Positions 1-9,887 of a DNA stretch of 27,881 nucleotides are shown piece after piece. Position numbers and translations under genes: made by a program. A model generated the notes under the pieces. That model ran no database searches and had not been told where the DNA came from. It was given only the letters and a program-made list of their open reading frames with translations. This stretch comes from Haplomitrium mnioides (taxonomy: Eukaryota; Marchantiophyta; Haplomitriopsida; Calobryales): assembly GCA_049999725.1 (NCBI GenBank), contig JBNGIS010033744.1, positions 50,188 through 78,068 on the forward strand, read 5' to 3'. The number at the start of each line of letters is the position of its first letter. The first letter of the stretch is position 1.

Positions 1-1
1 T

Positions 2-728
2 GGGGAGCTGGAAGAGGAGGTGTATATGGTACAGCCACAAGGGTTCATAGATCTGGTCCATCCAAATCAGGTTTGTAGGCTGAAGAAGGCTCTATATGGG
101 CTCAAGCAAGCACCTCAAGCATGGTCGAACAAGATTGGTGAGTATCTTGTTACTATTGGGTTCCAGATTTCGAATTCAGATTATTCTCTTTATGTTAGGA
201 GGATGGAGAAGGGAACCATGCTCATACTCATATATGTTGATGATTTAATCTTGACTGGAGGAAGTCTTGATGATATTTTGGAAGTTAAGAACTTGCTGCA
301 TTCGAAGTTTGAGATGAAGGATCTAGGTGAGCTAAGGCATTTCCTTGGCATTGAGGTGATCAAATCAGATCAGGGGATTTGGTTGATTCAGAGGCAGTAT
401 GCATTAGAGATGCTGTCTAGATATGGAATGACAGGTTGTAAACCGATTGCCATACCCCTTGATCAGAATACAAAGCTGGTCAGTCATGAAGGGGAATTAC
501 TAGATGATCCTTCGAGCTTCGGGAAGATGGTAGGTAGCTTAATATATAGCACCATCACCAGGCCAGATTTGAGTTATGCTGTGGGCCTGGTCAGTCAGTT
601 TATGCAGACTCCAAAGAAGCCACACATGGATGCTGTACGCAGGATTTTTCGGTACGTGAAAACCACACTTCAGTTTGGGCTGTTTTATGACAGCAATAGT
701 GCATTCCAGCTTGCTGGTTTTACAGATG

Positions 729-779
<51 letters not shown>

Positions 780-1234
780 CATTTGGAAGTGTCGGAGTTG
801 CATGGAGTAGCAAGAAGCAACCAACTGTTGCCCTCTCAAGCACAAAGTCGGAGTATCGAGGGGCAGCAATGGCTACATGTGAGGTAATGTGGTTGCTTAA
901 GTTTTTGCAGGATGTAGATGTCCCTGTAAGAGGCCCAGTAAGGGTCCATTGTGACAATATAAGCAGTATTCAGCTAGCTAGTAACCCAGTTTTTCATGCA
1001 CGTTCAAAGCACATTGAAGTGCATTATCATTTTGTTAGGGAGAAGGTTTTGGCTAGGGTGATTGACTTGCAGTACATCAGCACTGAGGAGCAGTTGGCTG
1101 ATATTTTCACTAAGGCTTTAGGAGCAGAGAAGCTGCATAGGTTTCGGAAGCAACTTGGAGTGTGTGTCTTGAGCTCGAGGGGGAGTATTGAGATTTCGAG
1201 CTCTAACTGCCGGTTAACTTGGCAGCCACCTTAG
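2..1234 (+). pseudogene. Copia pol polyprotein, C-terminal part (RT end and RNase H), with poly-T patch
   Basis: The open frame starts at base 2, before the first in-frame ATG, so it is the continuation of a longer polyprotein. RT is recognised by CRLKKALYGLKQAPQAW and the catalytic YVDD box (233-244), followed by LGIE. RNase H shows the first Asp in TDAD, the Glu in STKSEY, the Asp in HCDN, then KHIEVHYHFVRE and the end motif QLADIFTKAL. Between TDAD and SFGSVGVAW, where the family normally has about 16 residues starting W-A-G, there are 15 phenylalanines from a run of 47 T. The frame stays open, but a conserved RNase H strand is lost, so this copy is probably not functional, or the assembly is wrong here. 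It ends at a TAG just past the polypurine tract, as is common in copia. Confidence 0.9.
733..779 (+). repeat. 47-bp poly-T homopolymer inside the copia RNase H
   Basis: An uninterrupted run of 47 T replaces a stretch of RNase H coding sequence of nearly the same length without changing the reading frame. It could be a real replacement or a consensus error in the assembly. Confidence 0.97.
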
Positions 1235-1391
1235 TTAGCGCACAGTTATGTTAGGCCAGTTAGCTTAAGTGTATATATATGGGGCTGTTTGAGATGCACA
1301 TTCATGCTCTCTCTTCCCCTCTGTATTTGTTGGCGCTCCTGCCGTATAGTGAAGTACATTCTTGCATTGCTGTGTGCATATGTGATTTCAT
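1186..1391 (+). repeat. Probable copia 3' LTR
   Basis: It begins directly after the polypurine tract gagggggag. It contains a TATA-like gtatatatat at about 1270 and a pyrimidine-rich stretch after it, as expected for U3/R/U5. The right end is a guess placed at gtgatttca (1391), because copia LTRs end in CA. The stop codon of pol (1232-1234) lies inside it. Without the second LTR the borders stay approximate. Confidence 0.45.
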
Positions 1392-2120
1392 GCTCTGCCT
1401 CTAACTCTAACAGCGAATCTGCGCTAGGTCGCCCCTTCGACTTCCGCGCTCCTCCCCCTCTCGGATCTTTGATACATCGCCCTTCCAACACTCTCCCATT
1501 TTCCTTCAGCCAGACCCGCGATAAGTCATTGTTTGGGGCCCTCATCCTTGCTCCCATGTTGGGTTCCTCATAGATCCCTCTTAACCGGGCTCCCCACGTC
1601 GTAAGACGGATCGGAACCAGATTAAGTGGGCTCTCCACTTAGGGAGGCGCCTTTCCGCAGATCCGCGGGCCTCCTGGTGCCGCCACGTCGTCCGTGGAAT
1701 CCCGCGAAGGGCTCTGGAGACGCCGCGTTTCTGTGAAATCTCGCGGGACCTTTCGGGGACTCCACTCTTCCGCCAGGACTTACCAACTCGGATGGAGCGT
1801 TTGATCGGCCTCTGCAGGGCTCGCTCTTGCTTGCAAGATCGAGGCATCTCTCTTCCCTGGCCTTGCTCACCCTCGTGACGATCTCACCTCCTCATGTCAG
1901 CTTCTGATGCTTGCTTCTCGATTTGTGGCCGCTGTAGGACCCCCGCGATCTGCCTTTCTTCGGAGTGCCTTTGGACTTCCTTGTTGTTGATCTGTTCTTC
2001 TTCCTCCTGCAATCGCCTCGCCATAGGTGGCTGCTCTTTTCCTTCTCCCCAAGCTCCGATCCCCGCATCCTCCTTAGGCCCACAGATTCTCGCTAGCCTG
2101 CTTCGAATTTGAAAATGGGA
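1392..2120. other. GC-rich stretch without recognised gene
   Basis: This segment is clearly richer in G+C than the AT-rich DNA after 2120 and has open frames on both strands. None shows a domain, a consistent reading frame or splice structure that I recognise, and the predicted peptides are rich in Arg, Ser and Pro, as random GC-rich DNA gives. It may be the site into which the copia element inserted, or part of another repeat. Confidence 0.5.
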
Positions 2121-3045
2121 CCCCTCCCCTAGCTGGCGATCACTGCTCTCTCACCTCATCTCTTCCGTCATGATCTTGTTTCCCTCCGAGGACTCATGTG
2201 CCCTGCTCTTATCACCTGTTTGAGGTAATCAGTTGTTCCTAAGAGGCCTTCACACTCGCAAAGAGAACATATGGCTAATGGTGCTTCTGATTTCGTGCAT
2301 TCAGCTTTAGTGTTCCAAACCATCAGCTGACACATATAAAGACTAATGTGTAGAACTTAGATTCTAACATGCTCAAAGACTCTTTTGTGGAAATCGAAAC
2401 CCTTTGTTTGAGAGACTCTGGTCCAAAACTTGGAGCTTTCTACATGTTCAGATTCTGAAGCAAATCTCTAAACCCACCAACCTTTTTGATTTTGAACTAT
2501 GACTTCTTTCCGTATATGATTCTCTAAATTGTAGTAGATTTTGAATTGTTGAAACCTTATAAATCATGACCACTTTACCCTTTACGTGTAAGGATTTCGA
2601 ACTACAAAAGAAATTTTTTTTCTTGCTTGAACTTCAAAATAGAGCTCTTAATTAAATCTACGCAAGGTATGGTTTTGTTGGTTTTTGTGCTTTGGTATGC
2701 CAAACTAATTGCCTTGACTTTTGGTCCGCTTGGGCTTTTCCTCGAGCTTCGTACTTACTTTTCAAAAAATTCTAACAAACGCTTCCATTTGTGGGCTTTG
2801 AAATATAGTCAATGAAAAATACAAGTTTTTTGTGAAAACAAACCATAATTTTTATACTTTTTATACACACACACACACACAAAAGCTCACGTAGTTTTTT
2901 TTGTTTGAAAATAACCTCGTTTTCTCTGTTTTTTGAGCTTAAAAACGAAGATTTTTTCAAAAAAAAAAAAGTTCATGTTTTTAGTAGCATGTTCATGGTT
3001 CAAAATATCGGCTGTTATTTGTTTTAATCATGTGGCATTACAAAC
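2121..3045. other. AT-rich intergenic DNA with an (AC)n microsatellite
   Basis: No coding frame is supported. It contains an (AC)n run ending at 2880 and an A-run near 2960-2970. Confidence 0.6.
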
Positions 3046-3522
3046 CTACTTGAGCAAGTCTTCCGAAAACTTCTGTTGTTCTCTCTGTATCGATTCTTGC
3101 TCCCAAACATCCAACTTTGCTTGCAACAATGTCGACTTCTTGGCTTCCTCCTCATGTCTTATGGATATTACTTTATAAAATTTGGCTCACTTCTTCTTCA
3201 TCTCATTATGGCTATTTATTTGAGTTTGTAACTGGTCAAGCATATAGCCTCTTTTCAATACTTCATACTCTGCTACATTCTTCTCCTTCTTAAACATCTT
3301 TGTCTCTCTCTCCACTTCTTGTAATCTTTTTGTCAACTGCTCAACTTGCTCTTGCAATCTTTTGATCTACTTCATATCCCTATTGACGTATGACTCCAAT
3401 CCTGCTACTTGCTTTCGAATCCTTTGGGCTTGGAGCACTTTTTGACATTCTTCCAAAATTCTACGTTGAGCTTCTCTCCAAGGCTTTCTTTGTCGGTGCA
3501 ACTTTTGTGTCAAATGTTGTTC
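3046..3522 (-). pseudogene. Decayed coiled-coil protein frame, family unknown
   Basis: Reading the minus strand in one frame from 3522 to the TAG at 3046-3048 gives about 158 codons of highly charged, Gln/Glu/Lys/Leu-rich sequence, for example RLQEQVEQLTKRLQEVE and KSTLLQAKLDVWEQE. This has the heptad character of a long coiled coil. Only two in-frame stops break it, TAG at 3367-3369 and TGA at 3187-3189, with no frameshift. Just upstream, past a TGA at 3523-3525, another frame continues with VATLDGLENN (to about 3553), suggesting that the original frame extended further left with one indel. I do not recognise the family. The sequence is too biased to be chance, but the protein could come from a gene or from a transposable element. 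Confidence 0.5.
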
Positions 3523-3553
3523 TCAAGCCCATCCAATGTTGCCACTTTGTTAC

Positions 3554-4338
3554 ATGAATTAGTTAATCAAAGTCACTCAATGTTGTAAGAATGTTCTAAG
3601 ACTTTTATGGTTTAGTAACTTAGAGTTAGCATGTTGGAAAGTGAAATTTCTATGTATTTAGAGATGGAAATTGAACTAGAAATCTAATATTTTACATCTA
3701 TAGATGTAAAGGTTCACATTTACTAGATGGAACAGAATGGTTCAAGAAAGTCCCTCTTACTAACTTTGAAGAATGTGCTCAAGATTTGCTTGCAGAATTT
3801 GCACAAGATTTGCTAAGTAAGTGAGTACCATTACCATATGGAAGTGAAGGTGACCATGGCCATGGTGGCAGCTGAGCAGATAAGATGATGCATGAGTGGA
3901 TTCTGATTGTTGGTTGGGAAGGAAAGATCTAGAAAGAAGAATGTGTGAGAGAGATGGTGTGGGTGCCCATGAGATTCTCCAGATGAGATGAGATGAGATG
4001 AGACGAGGGATTCTGTGTGAGGTTGGAGGAGCTTGTCTGTCTCATAAGACGGATGTGGGACTAGATTGTCACAATCTTTTGGCTATGGATTCAGTGGACA
4101 CAACACTGACGCTCAGACGTTGGGATCTGCAAATGTTTGTTGGGTGCGGTGTTGTACTGTTGCAATAGTAGAGACGAAATTCTGAGGCACAATAAGCTCG
4201 TGAGAGATTTGCTTTTGGGTAAACATGTAAGTAACGTGCGAGGGACGATGTAGTTTCTGCTGGGAAGGTTCGTCGTAACGAGATTTGGAGCATGAGACAT
4301 GATATTTTGAAGATAGGAGATTGGAAATCCTCGAAATT
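3554..4338. other. Intergenic region upstream of FolD, with (GATGA)n
   Basis: No gene is seen. A short pentanucleotide run of gatga units lies at 3982-4004. The stretch before 4339 should hold the FolD promoter and 5' UTR, but no TATA box stands out. Antisense open frames at 4069-4607 show no family signal. Confidence 0.5.
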
Positions 4339-6158
4339 ATGGTGGTCCTTGGAATTTGTCTGTCGAGATTGACGGGGAAGCCAGCAGCCATGGTACGAGC
4401 ATTACGCTCAAGGATGCAGATGAGGGGAATGTGCCTGGTGGTAGCTTTTAATGAGGACCCAATTGTCAAAGTAGGCGAATTGCCCTTTTGGCACTCTGCT
4501 ACAACGCGTCCGCTTGTTGCCCCCAGTACTGGTACCGTCGAGCTTTCGTTCTTGTATCTGGTTTTCGTCACTAAGAAAGAAATTCGGTCAAAGTGTGTTA
4601 AGTACAATGGAGCTTGTACACATTCCTTTATGTTCGCCTAAACCCGTTAAACCTCGAACGCTCAGGTGACACTAGAAGCTTCTATCTCCTGAGCTGCGAG
4701 TGTGGGTTAAAACTCGAAATCGCCATGCAACGCAATGAGTACGAGACGGAGACGGTTGATTCGCTTTCCCTTTTTAGGCCCCGTGTTTTCGTGGCTGAGG
4801 AGGTCATCTTGGCCCAGCTTTTGTGCGTCAGCTAATCTTTAAATGTGTTTGTATCCCAGTGAGGACCACCGCTCTGAAGATTGATGGGAAAACCATGGCC
4901 AGTGAAATTCGAAGTTCAATTGCACAACAAGTAGCATGGATGAATCGAAAAGTTGGGGCAGTTCCTGGCTTGGCGATGATAATGGTAGGCGAACGGAAGG
5001 ATTCACAGTTATATGTGCGTGGAAAGCAAGCTGCATGTTGGGATGTTGGCATGAAATCATTTGTCAGCAAGCTTCCGAGCTCTGCCACTGAAGCTAATGT
5101 CCTGGAAGTCGTTGAAAACTTCAATGGAGATGCCACAATCCACGGTATACTTGTGCAGCTTCCGTTGCCAAATGTGAGTAAGAGATGCTCGGTCCAGATT
5201 TATTTCAGGCTATATTTGAATACGACTGGCTTATAAAAACCTCAGTCGATTGTTCTATTTCTGTGTATTTGGCTGCAATTCTAATTCCTGGTGTTGTTGT
5301 CTCTCTTGTTTTGTTCGCAGGACATGGGAAGCGAAGCGATATTAAAAGGTATCAGTCTTGAGAAAGATGTGGATGGATTGAATCCAGTGAATCTAGAAAG
5401 GCTTTCTTTAGGTAGCGTGGAGCCAACATTTGTGCCTTGCACACCTCTTGGTTGTATAGAGATGCTGCTTCGGAGTGGTATAGAAATTGAGAAGAAACAT
5501 GCAGTGGTCATTGGATGTAGCAATGTCGTTGGCGTTCCTATTGCCCTCCTCCTTCAGGTGCAAACTAGTTCAGTTTCAACTGCAACTTTGGGGAACAACG
5601 TCAGGGTCATTGTAGGAACTGCTTCAGAGATTTTCGAAGATATTCGTCCTTTGGCTTTATGATATTTCGAATCTTAGTGTCTTGAGCTTATCTGATGTCT
5701 ATGCAGAAACATAATGCTTCTGTTACGGTTGTTCATATCGACTCACCAAATCCTGTGGAAGCCACAAAGCAGGCCGATATTTTGGTGTCAGCTACCGGTG
5801 TTGCCCATCTTGTTCGAGGGAATTGGGTGAAGCCAGGTGCTGTGGTGATTGACGTGGGGACAAGTACCGAAGAGGTGGGCTGTCACCAAAATTGGTTTGG
5901 TTTAGACCAACTGTAATAATGCTTTTGACCTCATCATTCCCTACCACGAATTTCAGCTTGTGATTCTGTATTGTTGTGCAGGATCCAGCCAGGGATTCAG
6001 GTTTCCGAGTGATTGGGGATGTATGTTTTGAAGAAGCACAGAGGGTAGCGTCTGCAATATCTCCTGTACCAGGTGGGGTAGGGCCGATGACTATCGCTAT
6101 GCTCCTGTCGAATACCCTTCTGTCTGCCCTGCGAGCATTTGGTCTCACAAATCGATGA
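4339..6158 (+). CDS. FOLD: Bifunctional methylenetetrahydrofolate dehydrogenase / methenyltetrahydrofolate cyclohydrolase, organelle-type
   Basis: It interconverts 5,10-methylene-, 5,10-methenyl- and 10-formyl-tetrahydrofolate with NAD(P). Exons are 4339-4531, 4860-5173, 5321-5557, 5707-5874 and 5982-6158. The last four joins are firm (gt..ag, frame kept, family alignment continuous); the first donor (G|gtaccg) is inferred from phase. This gives 362 residues. Seen in the protein: IDGK at 72-75; YVRGK with catalytic-type Tyr116 and Lys120; GILVQLPLP with Gln164; KDVDG at 184-188; the Rossmann loop GCSNVVG at 234-240; PVPGGVGPM at 332-340. The first ~60 residues are Arg-rich with few acidic residues ([13 protein letters not shown] from the in-frame ATG at 4390), which suggests a mitochondrial or plastid presequence. 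The start could be 4339 or 4390; both have good contexts. Arg of the usual GRSxxVG is Cys here. Enzyme identity is certain; compartment is inferred. Confidence 0.93.
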
Positions 6159-6620
6159 CGTTAGCAATATGCCCATATTCCCACCCTTTTTCCCTGAGGA
6201 TGAATTTTCTCTTGTAGAACTATGCATGGTGCTTACCACAGAGAGCGCAACATTTGCATTCCGGCAACTGATTGTCCAACTTATGTTCTACCTTATCCAT
6301 GTGCAACTATGAGCTTTCGATTCAAAATCAATGCCATTATTATTTTCATCAGGTTGGGTCTACCATTGAAGATGATGAAATTAATTGCTTGAATCCGGCA
6401 CGAATTTCTAGCAGCTCAACACCGCACTCAACACGGCATTCTCACGATCAGCTGCTTAAAACCCGCTTACCGACCAGCCCAAAAGTTTCCGTTACGAATC
6501 GCTGGTTTGGTTTGATTTGGTAGACTCTGAGGTGGTCAGCGAATTTCCATTTTGTTCGACTGCAGTCGATCTTCCTTTTCAACATTTCTCCATCCCTCCA
6601 GGAGTATTCCTCCGATCAGG
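6159..6620. other. FolD 3' flank
   Basis: It must include the FolD 3' UTR. There is no clear AATAAA signal and no second gene. Short open frames on the plus strand have no family signal. Confidence 0.5.
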
Positions 6621-6621
6621 T

Positions 6622-6638
6622 ACCCTAAACCCTAAACC
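6622..6638 (+). promoter_or_regulatory. Telo-box (two CCCTAAA units)
   Basis: The sequence accctaaaccctaaacc contains the plant telo-box AAACCCTAA. Such boxes sit near transcription starts of many plant housekeeping genes, and also arise as short interstitial telomere repeats. No gene starting just downstream could be recognised, so its role here is open. Confidence 0.5.
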
Positions 6639-6639
6639 T

Positions 6640-9600
6640 TTTTGCCCCAAGGACATAACGTTATTACTAAATCGCCCGAACACCGTCTTCTCTCTGCTTA
6701 CTTGGATCTCCTGTGATGTTAAAATGAAGCATTGTCGCCACAGACGGTAACAAACACATGGTGCGTAGGAAAACTTCTAGCTCCACCTATGAAAATCTAG
6801 AGTCGTTTCAGTGCCTAAGCCATTGGTATTCGAAAGATGCATTCCACTAACGGCTATTAGATCATCTCAATACTCCGCAATGTTTTGGCGCCATCCAGAG
6901 CTCGTGTCTCGCGAATCTGGGAGATGCTGCTTGGACCAAAGGATGCGGGAATTGCTGCTACGACCAGCCACATCCTCCATCCACTGAACCGTTAGCATTG
7001 CCTTCGTTTGTTTCACTAAAGCTGAGGTGACGTGTAGCCACTGGTTCCGCACAGGATTCGTGGGCTCTCCCTTCAAAGATTTGACAAACTCTCGGCCGTT
7101 CGGAAAGCTTCGTCCTACTGGTACGATGCATGATCATGGGTCGGGATCTGTACCACAAAGCTATAGCCCTGTCTCCGAATAATTCAAACATGATGAGCAC
7201 ATTCCGATGGAGCAGAACGTTCTTCATGAGAATCATTCCACCCTCAGTTTGAAAGACGGTTTCCTTGTCGATTGGTTTGGCCTTGTAAACATGCAATCAA
7301 CGTTTTTTGTGTTAGCTCCTGGTGTACCACACGAAGATGAGTTTACTACTACTGTGCTCAGTGTTTTGCGGAACTCAACTGCTTTGTTTAGACTGTCTTC
7401 CACCGGGCGAAGAATCCTTCCTTCCAAGTGCAGAATCTTGCAGTTCCGACAGCAGACTGGAGCACTTCGGCAGGCAACATTCCTTTTTCCAAACTTGGGA
7501 TCTGCGAGAAAAAAGTAGGCATTGTGGGAATTCCATGAAAGGACGAAAGTTATTTCGTACCGTAGGCTTCCACTCTGCACTTCTGGAAGTATTCAGTACA
7601 GTAGGTTGAAGGATCAACCCTTCCACGTCCAGCATTGTAGCTTGGCAGACAGCATGGAGGTCGAGAACATGAGATTCTGCGCCACCTGACGGTCAGGTCA
7701 AGAAGAAAAAAACTCTTTTACAGGACTGTAAACTGTACAGTGGAAACACGATTACTGATAGAGCGAGTTTATGAACTACAGCCAGAATTTTAGTTCTATC
7801 TGGGCATTGTCGTGTTGGAAACGCTTGATGGAAGAAAGACTCTAATCATCAGTAGTCTGAAAAGTACACGAGCAGGTTTCTGCATGATGAATCTGACAGC
7901 GTCATATTCTGGCAGGCCACCTCTGTTCTGTCTACTTGAGTAGAATATTGATGCGAAGGCCTGAACAGCTGCTCAAGTGCAGAATATCAAAATCTGATCC
8001 TGTACTCTTCTTCTTGTACACAGTATGCATGACTTAAACCACGCCACGAATTACATACATCTGAAAAGCACCCAAAAAGCTTTTCTGTTTATAGGTGCGG
8101 GAACCTGCACCGATCTGCATGCGATAACACCCTGTCTGGATGAACCTAACACGTTTTACCTGTTCGCGACCAAATGACCAGAAGCTTCAACTATGAAAAG
8201 TTTGCGCCTACAGACCAATTGGCACCAATCCTCAGCACCTACGCTCGATGATGCAGAAAACCACAAACGCAGATCCTGCAAAAACGAACCCATCAAGTAG
8301 ATGCCACGTAGGCAAATTGATCGTCCACCGTGGCAGGAAACAAGTGGATAGACCCACATCAATCAGCAGCATAGTTCCCAGGACCATGTGCTAAGTTTAA
8401 TTAATGTCGCATTAGTAGGCGTCTTGTGGGTGGGGTTCATTACCAATTAAATAGCTGACTGAAATAGTAATGCAGCTCCTATAAGAACATTCTGATGCAC
8501 ATTTTTCCAACTGATCGGAAACTAGCTAAAATCAAAACACTTCTGATAAGAACGTGTCATCTAAAAGAAAGTACACATATAATAAGCAAATATCGTGGCC
8601 ATAATGGGGGAGGGGGGGTTGATTACTACAAGAGCCATTAACTGGCTCTGCTACTGAATATTGACTACCCGATGTGAAAGCCGACATCAAGGTGTGGAAT
8701 TATCGTCCCGCGATTGTACGACGGATCACAGGGTGAAAGCCGTCGAGTAAAACCCTCGCCGGGGAATCTGATGTCCGACGGCGGGTGACGTCATCCACTT
8801 GACGTGCGAAGTTTACCGTTGCGGAGGGCCTGTACCGGTTATAACGGCTACCTTTAGGCTGGTCGGTTACAGTGGGGTTGTCCCCGGCCGGTGTATATTG
8901 GGCTGAACAGGCTGTAAAGGTCGCCGGTAATGGTCCTCCCGTCACTACAAACCGGCTCCAGGCGGTCGCTGTGGTACGAACGCTGGATACCACGACGAGT
9001 GGAAAGTGGGCCCGTCAGAACCGCGAAATCCGGACGTGGTGGCTCTTGTTGTGTTCTTTTAGCAAAGGGTCGTGTGTTCTTATAGTATAGGGGGTACTGT
9101 TGCGTTGTGAAAGGAAAGAAAGAGCCTGCAGGGGTGCAGCATGGCGATGGCGATGGGCAGGAGAAGGAGAAAAGGAGAGGAAGAAAAGCTATAATAATTG
9201 CATTCAATGCTACAGATTGCTAGATCGTGTAGGGAGGCCAAAGGAGGAAGGAGCTGTCTGTGTGAGGCGAGAGCAGCGAGTGCTGCGGCTGGTTGTTGAG
9301 TGGCCATTGATTGCATGAAATTTTGTACGAAGAATTTGGTAGCTCAGAATACACTTACTCTTTTTTCCCTTTTTTTCATCACGATCGAGAGAAGTGCGCA
9401 GGTTCTGTATGTTTCGCGCCATATTCAACACGCCAAGGGAGTTGATGTATTCAGGCTTCTTTTTTGGTGTACGACTGTCTGAGCTCATGTGTTGATGGGG
9501 CGCATTCTTGTGATCTTTGAACGGCAACGGACAGGAAATTTGCTGCTTGTTTAAGAAGTGGAGTGCGTTTAACTAGAAAGAAGTGCTTCGTCGGTCGCGG

Positions 9601-9680
9601 TGATTTTTCTGAACAAGAACGTTGCTGCAATATCAAGACCATACAGTACATATCTCTTTCCCAGTGTCAGCTGGACGCAC
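6640..9680. other. Long intergenic region, no supported gene
   Basis: About 3 kb with open frames of up to 115 codons on both strands (densest at 6860-7640) but no convincing domain, no splice structure joining them and no shared frame. The 6860-7640 block is less AT-rich than the rest and could be an old exon remnant or a non-coding transcript. A G-run lies near 8606-8618. Pyrimidine/purine-biased DNA lies at 9150-9190. The segment 8690-9090 is GC-richer and carries the bZIP-type sites listed separately. Confidence 0.5.
8786..8806. promoter_or_regulatory. Paired ACGT-core (bZIP-type) sites
   Basis: A perfect palindrome TGACGTCA (8786-8793) is followed eight bases later by GACGTG (8801-8806). 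ACGT-core sites bind plant bZIP factors (TGA and ABF types). They lie about 1.1 kb upstream of the subtilase start, in a GC-richer patch. Function is inferred from motif only. Confidence 0.35.
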
Positions 9681-9887
9681 ATGTAATATATTAAGGAAAA
9701 CATACTGCGAAGTCTTCTGCTTGGATACATTTTTTGAGTTCATCTATTGAAAAAGTAGAGCACAAAGAGGAGCGGTAGTGTGTCGGAAACAGAGCGTGAG
9801 CCAAGACAACCCCTGAAACTCTGCTCGTGCGCGAGATCGAAGCTACGAAAGGATTGTCCAGGGAGTTTTACGCAGTTTTGGGACGTG

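Larger units (their letters stand above)
1..1391 (+). mobile_element. Ty1/copia retrotransposon, 3' part, cut by the window edge
   Basis: The element enters from the left edge in the middle of the reverse transcriptase and runs through RNase H, a polypurine tract (cgagggggag, 1176-1185) and a probable 3' LTR. The order RT, RNase H, PPT, LTR is diagnostic for Ty1/copia, where integrase lies upstream of RT. The long open frame with conserved motifs suggests a fairly young insertion compared with the decayed elements to the right. The 5' LTR, gag, protease and integrase are outside the window, so target-site duplication and LTR identity cannot be checked. Confidence 0.9.

Noticed and set aside
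1246-2112. Several open frames of 63-130 codons on both strands
   Set aside because: GC-rich DNA has few stops; the frames overlap each other and show no family signal.
4113-4607. 164-codon open frame on the minus strand
   Set aside because: It lies antisense to FolD exon 1 and its upstream region, has no domain or splice partner, and its composition is ordinary.
6850-6990. Minus-strand GWRMWLVVAAIPASF, resembling a piece of a membrane transporter
   Set aside because: Only about 15 residues look right, the upstream frame has stops and no other transporter motif is found nearby.
7100-7200. Plus-strand YHKAIALSPNNSN, resembling a TPR helix
   Set aside because: A single short match without neighbouring repeats; compatible with chance.
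9780-9887. Upstream GTG start for the subtilase
   Set aside because: The ATG at 9888 is the first in-frame ATG and is followed directly by a good signal peptide; the extension would bury that signal behind 36 residues.
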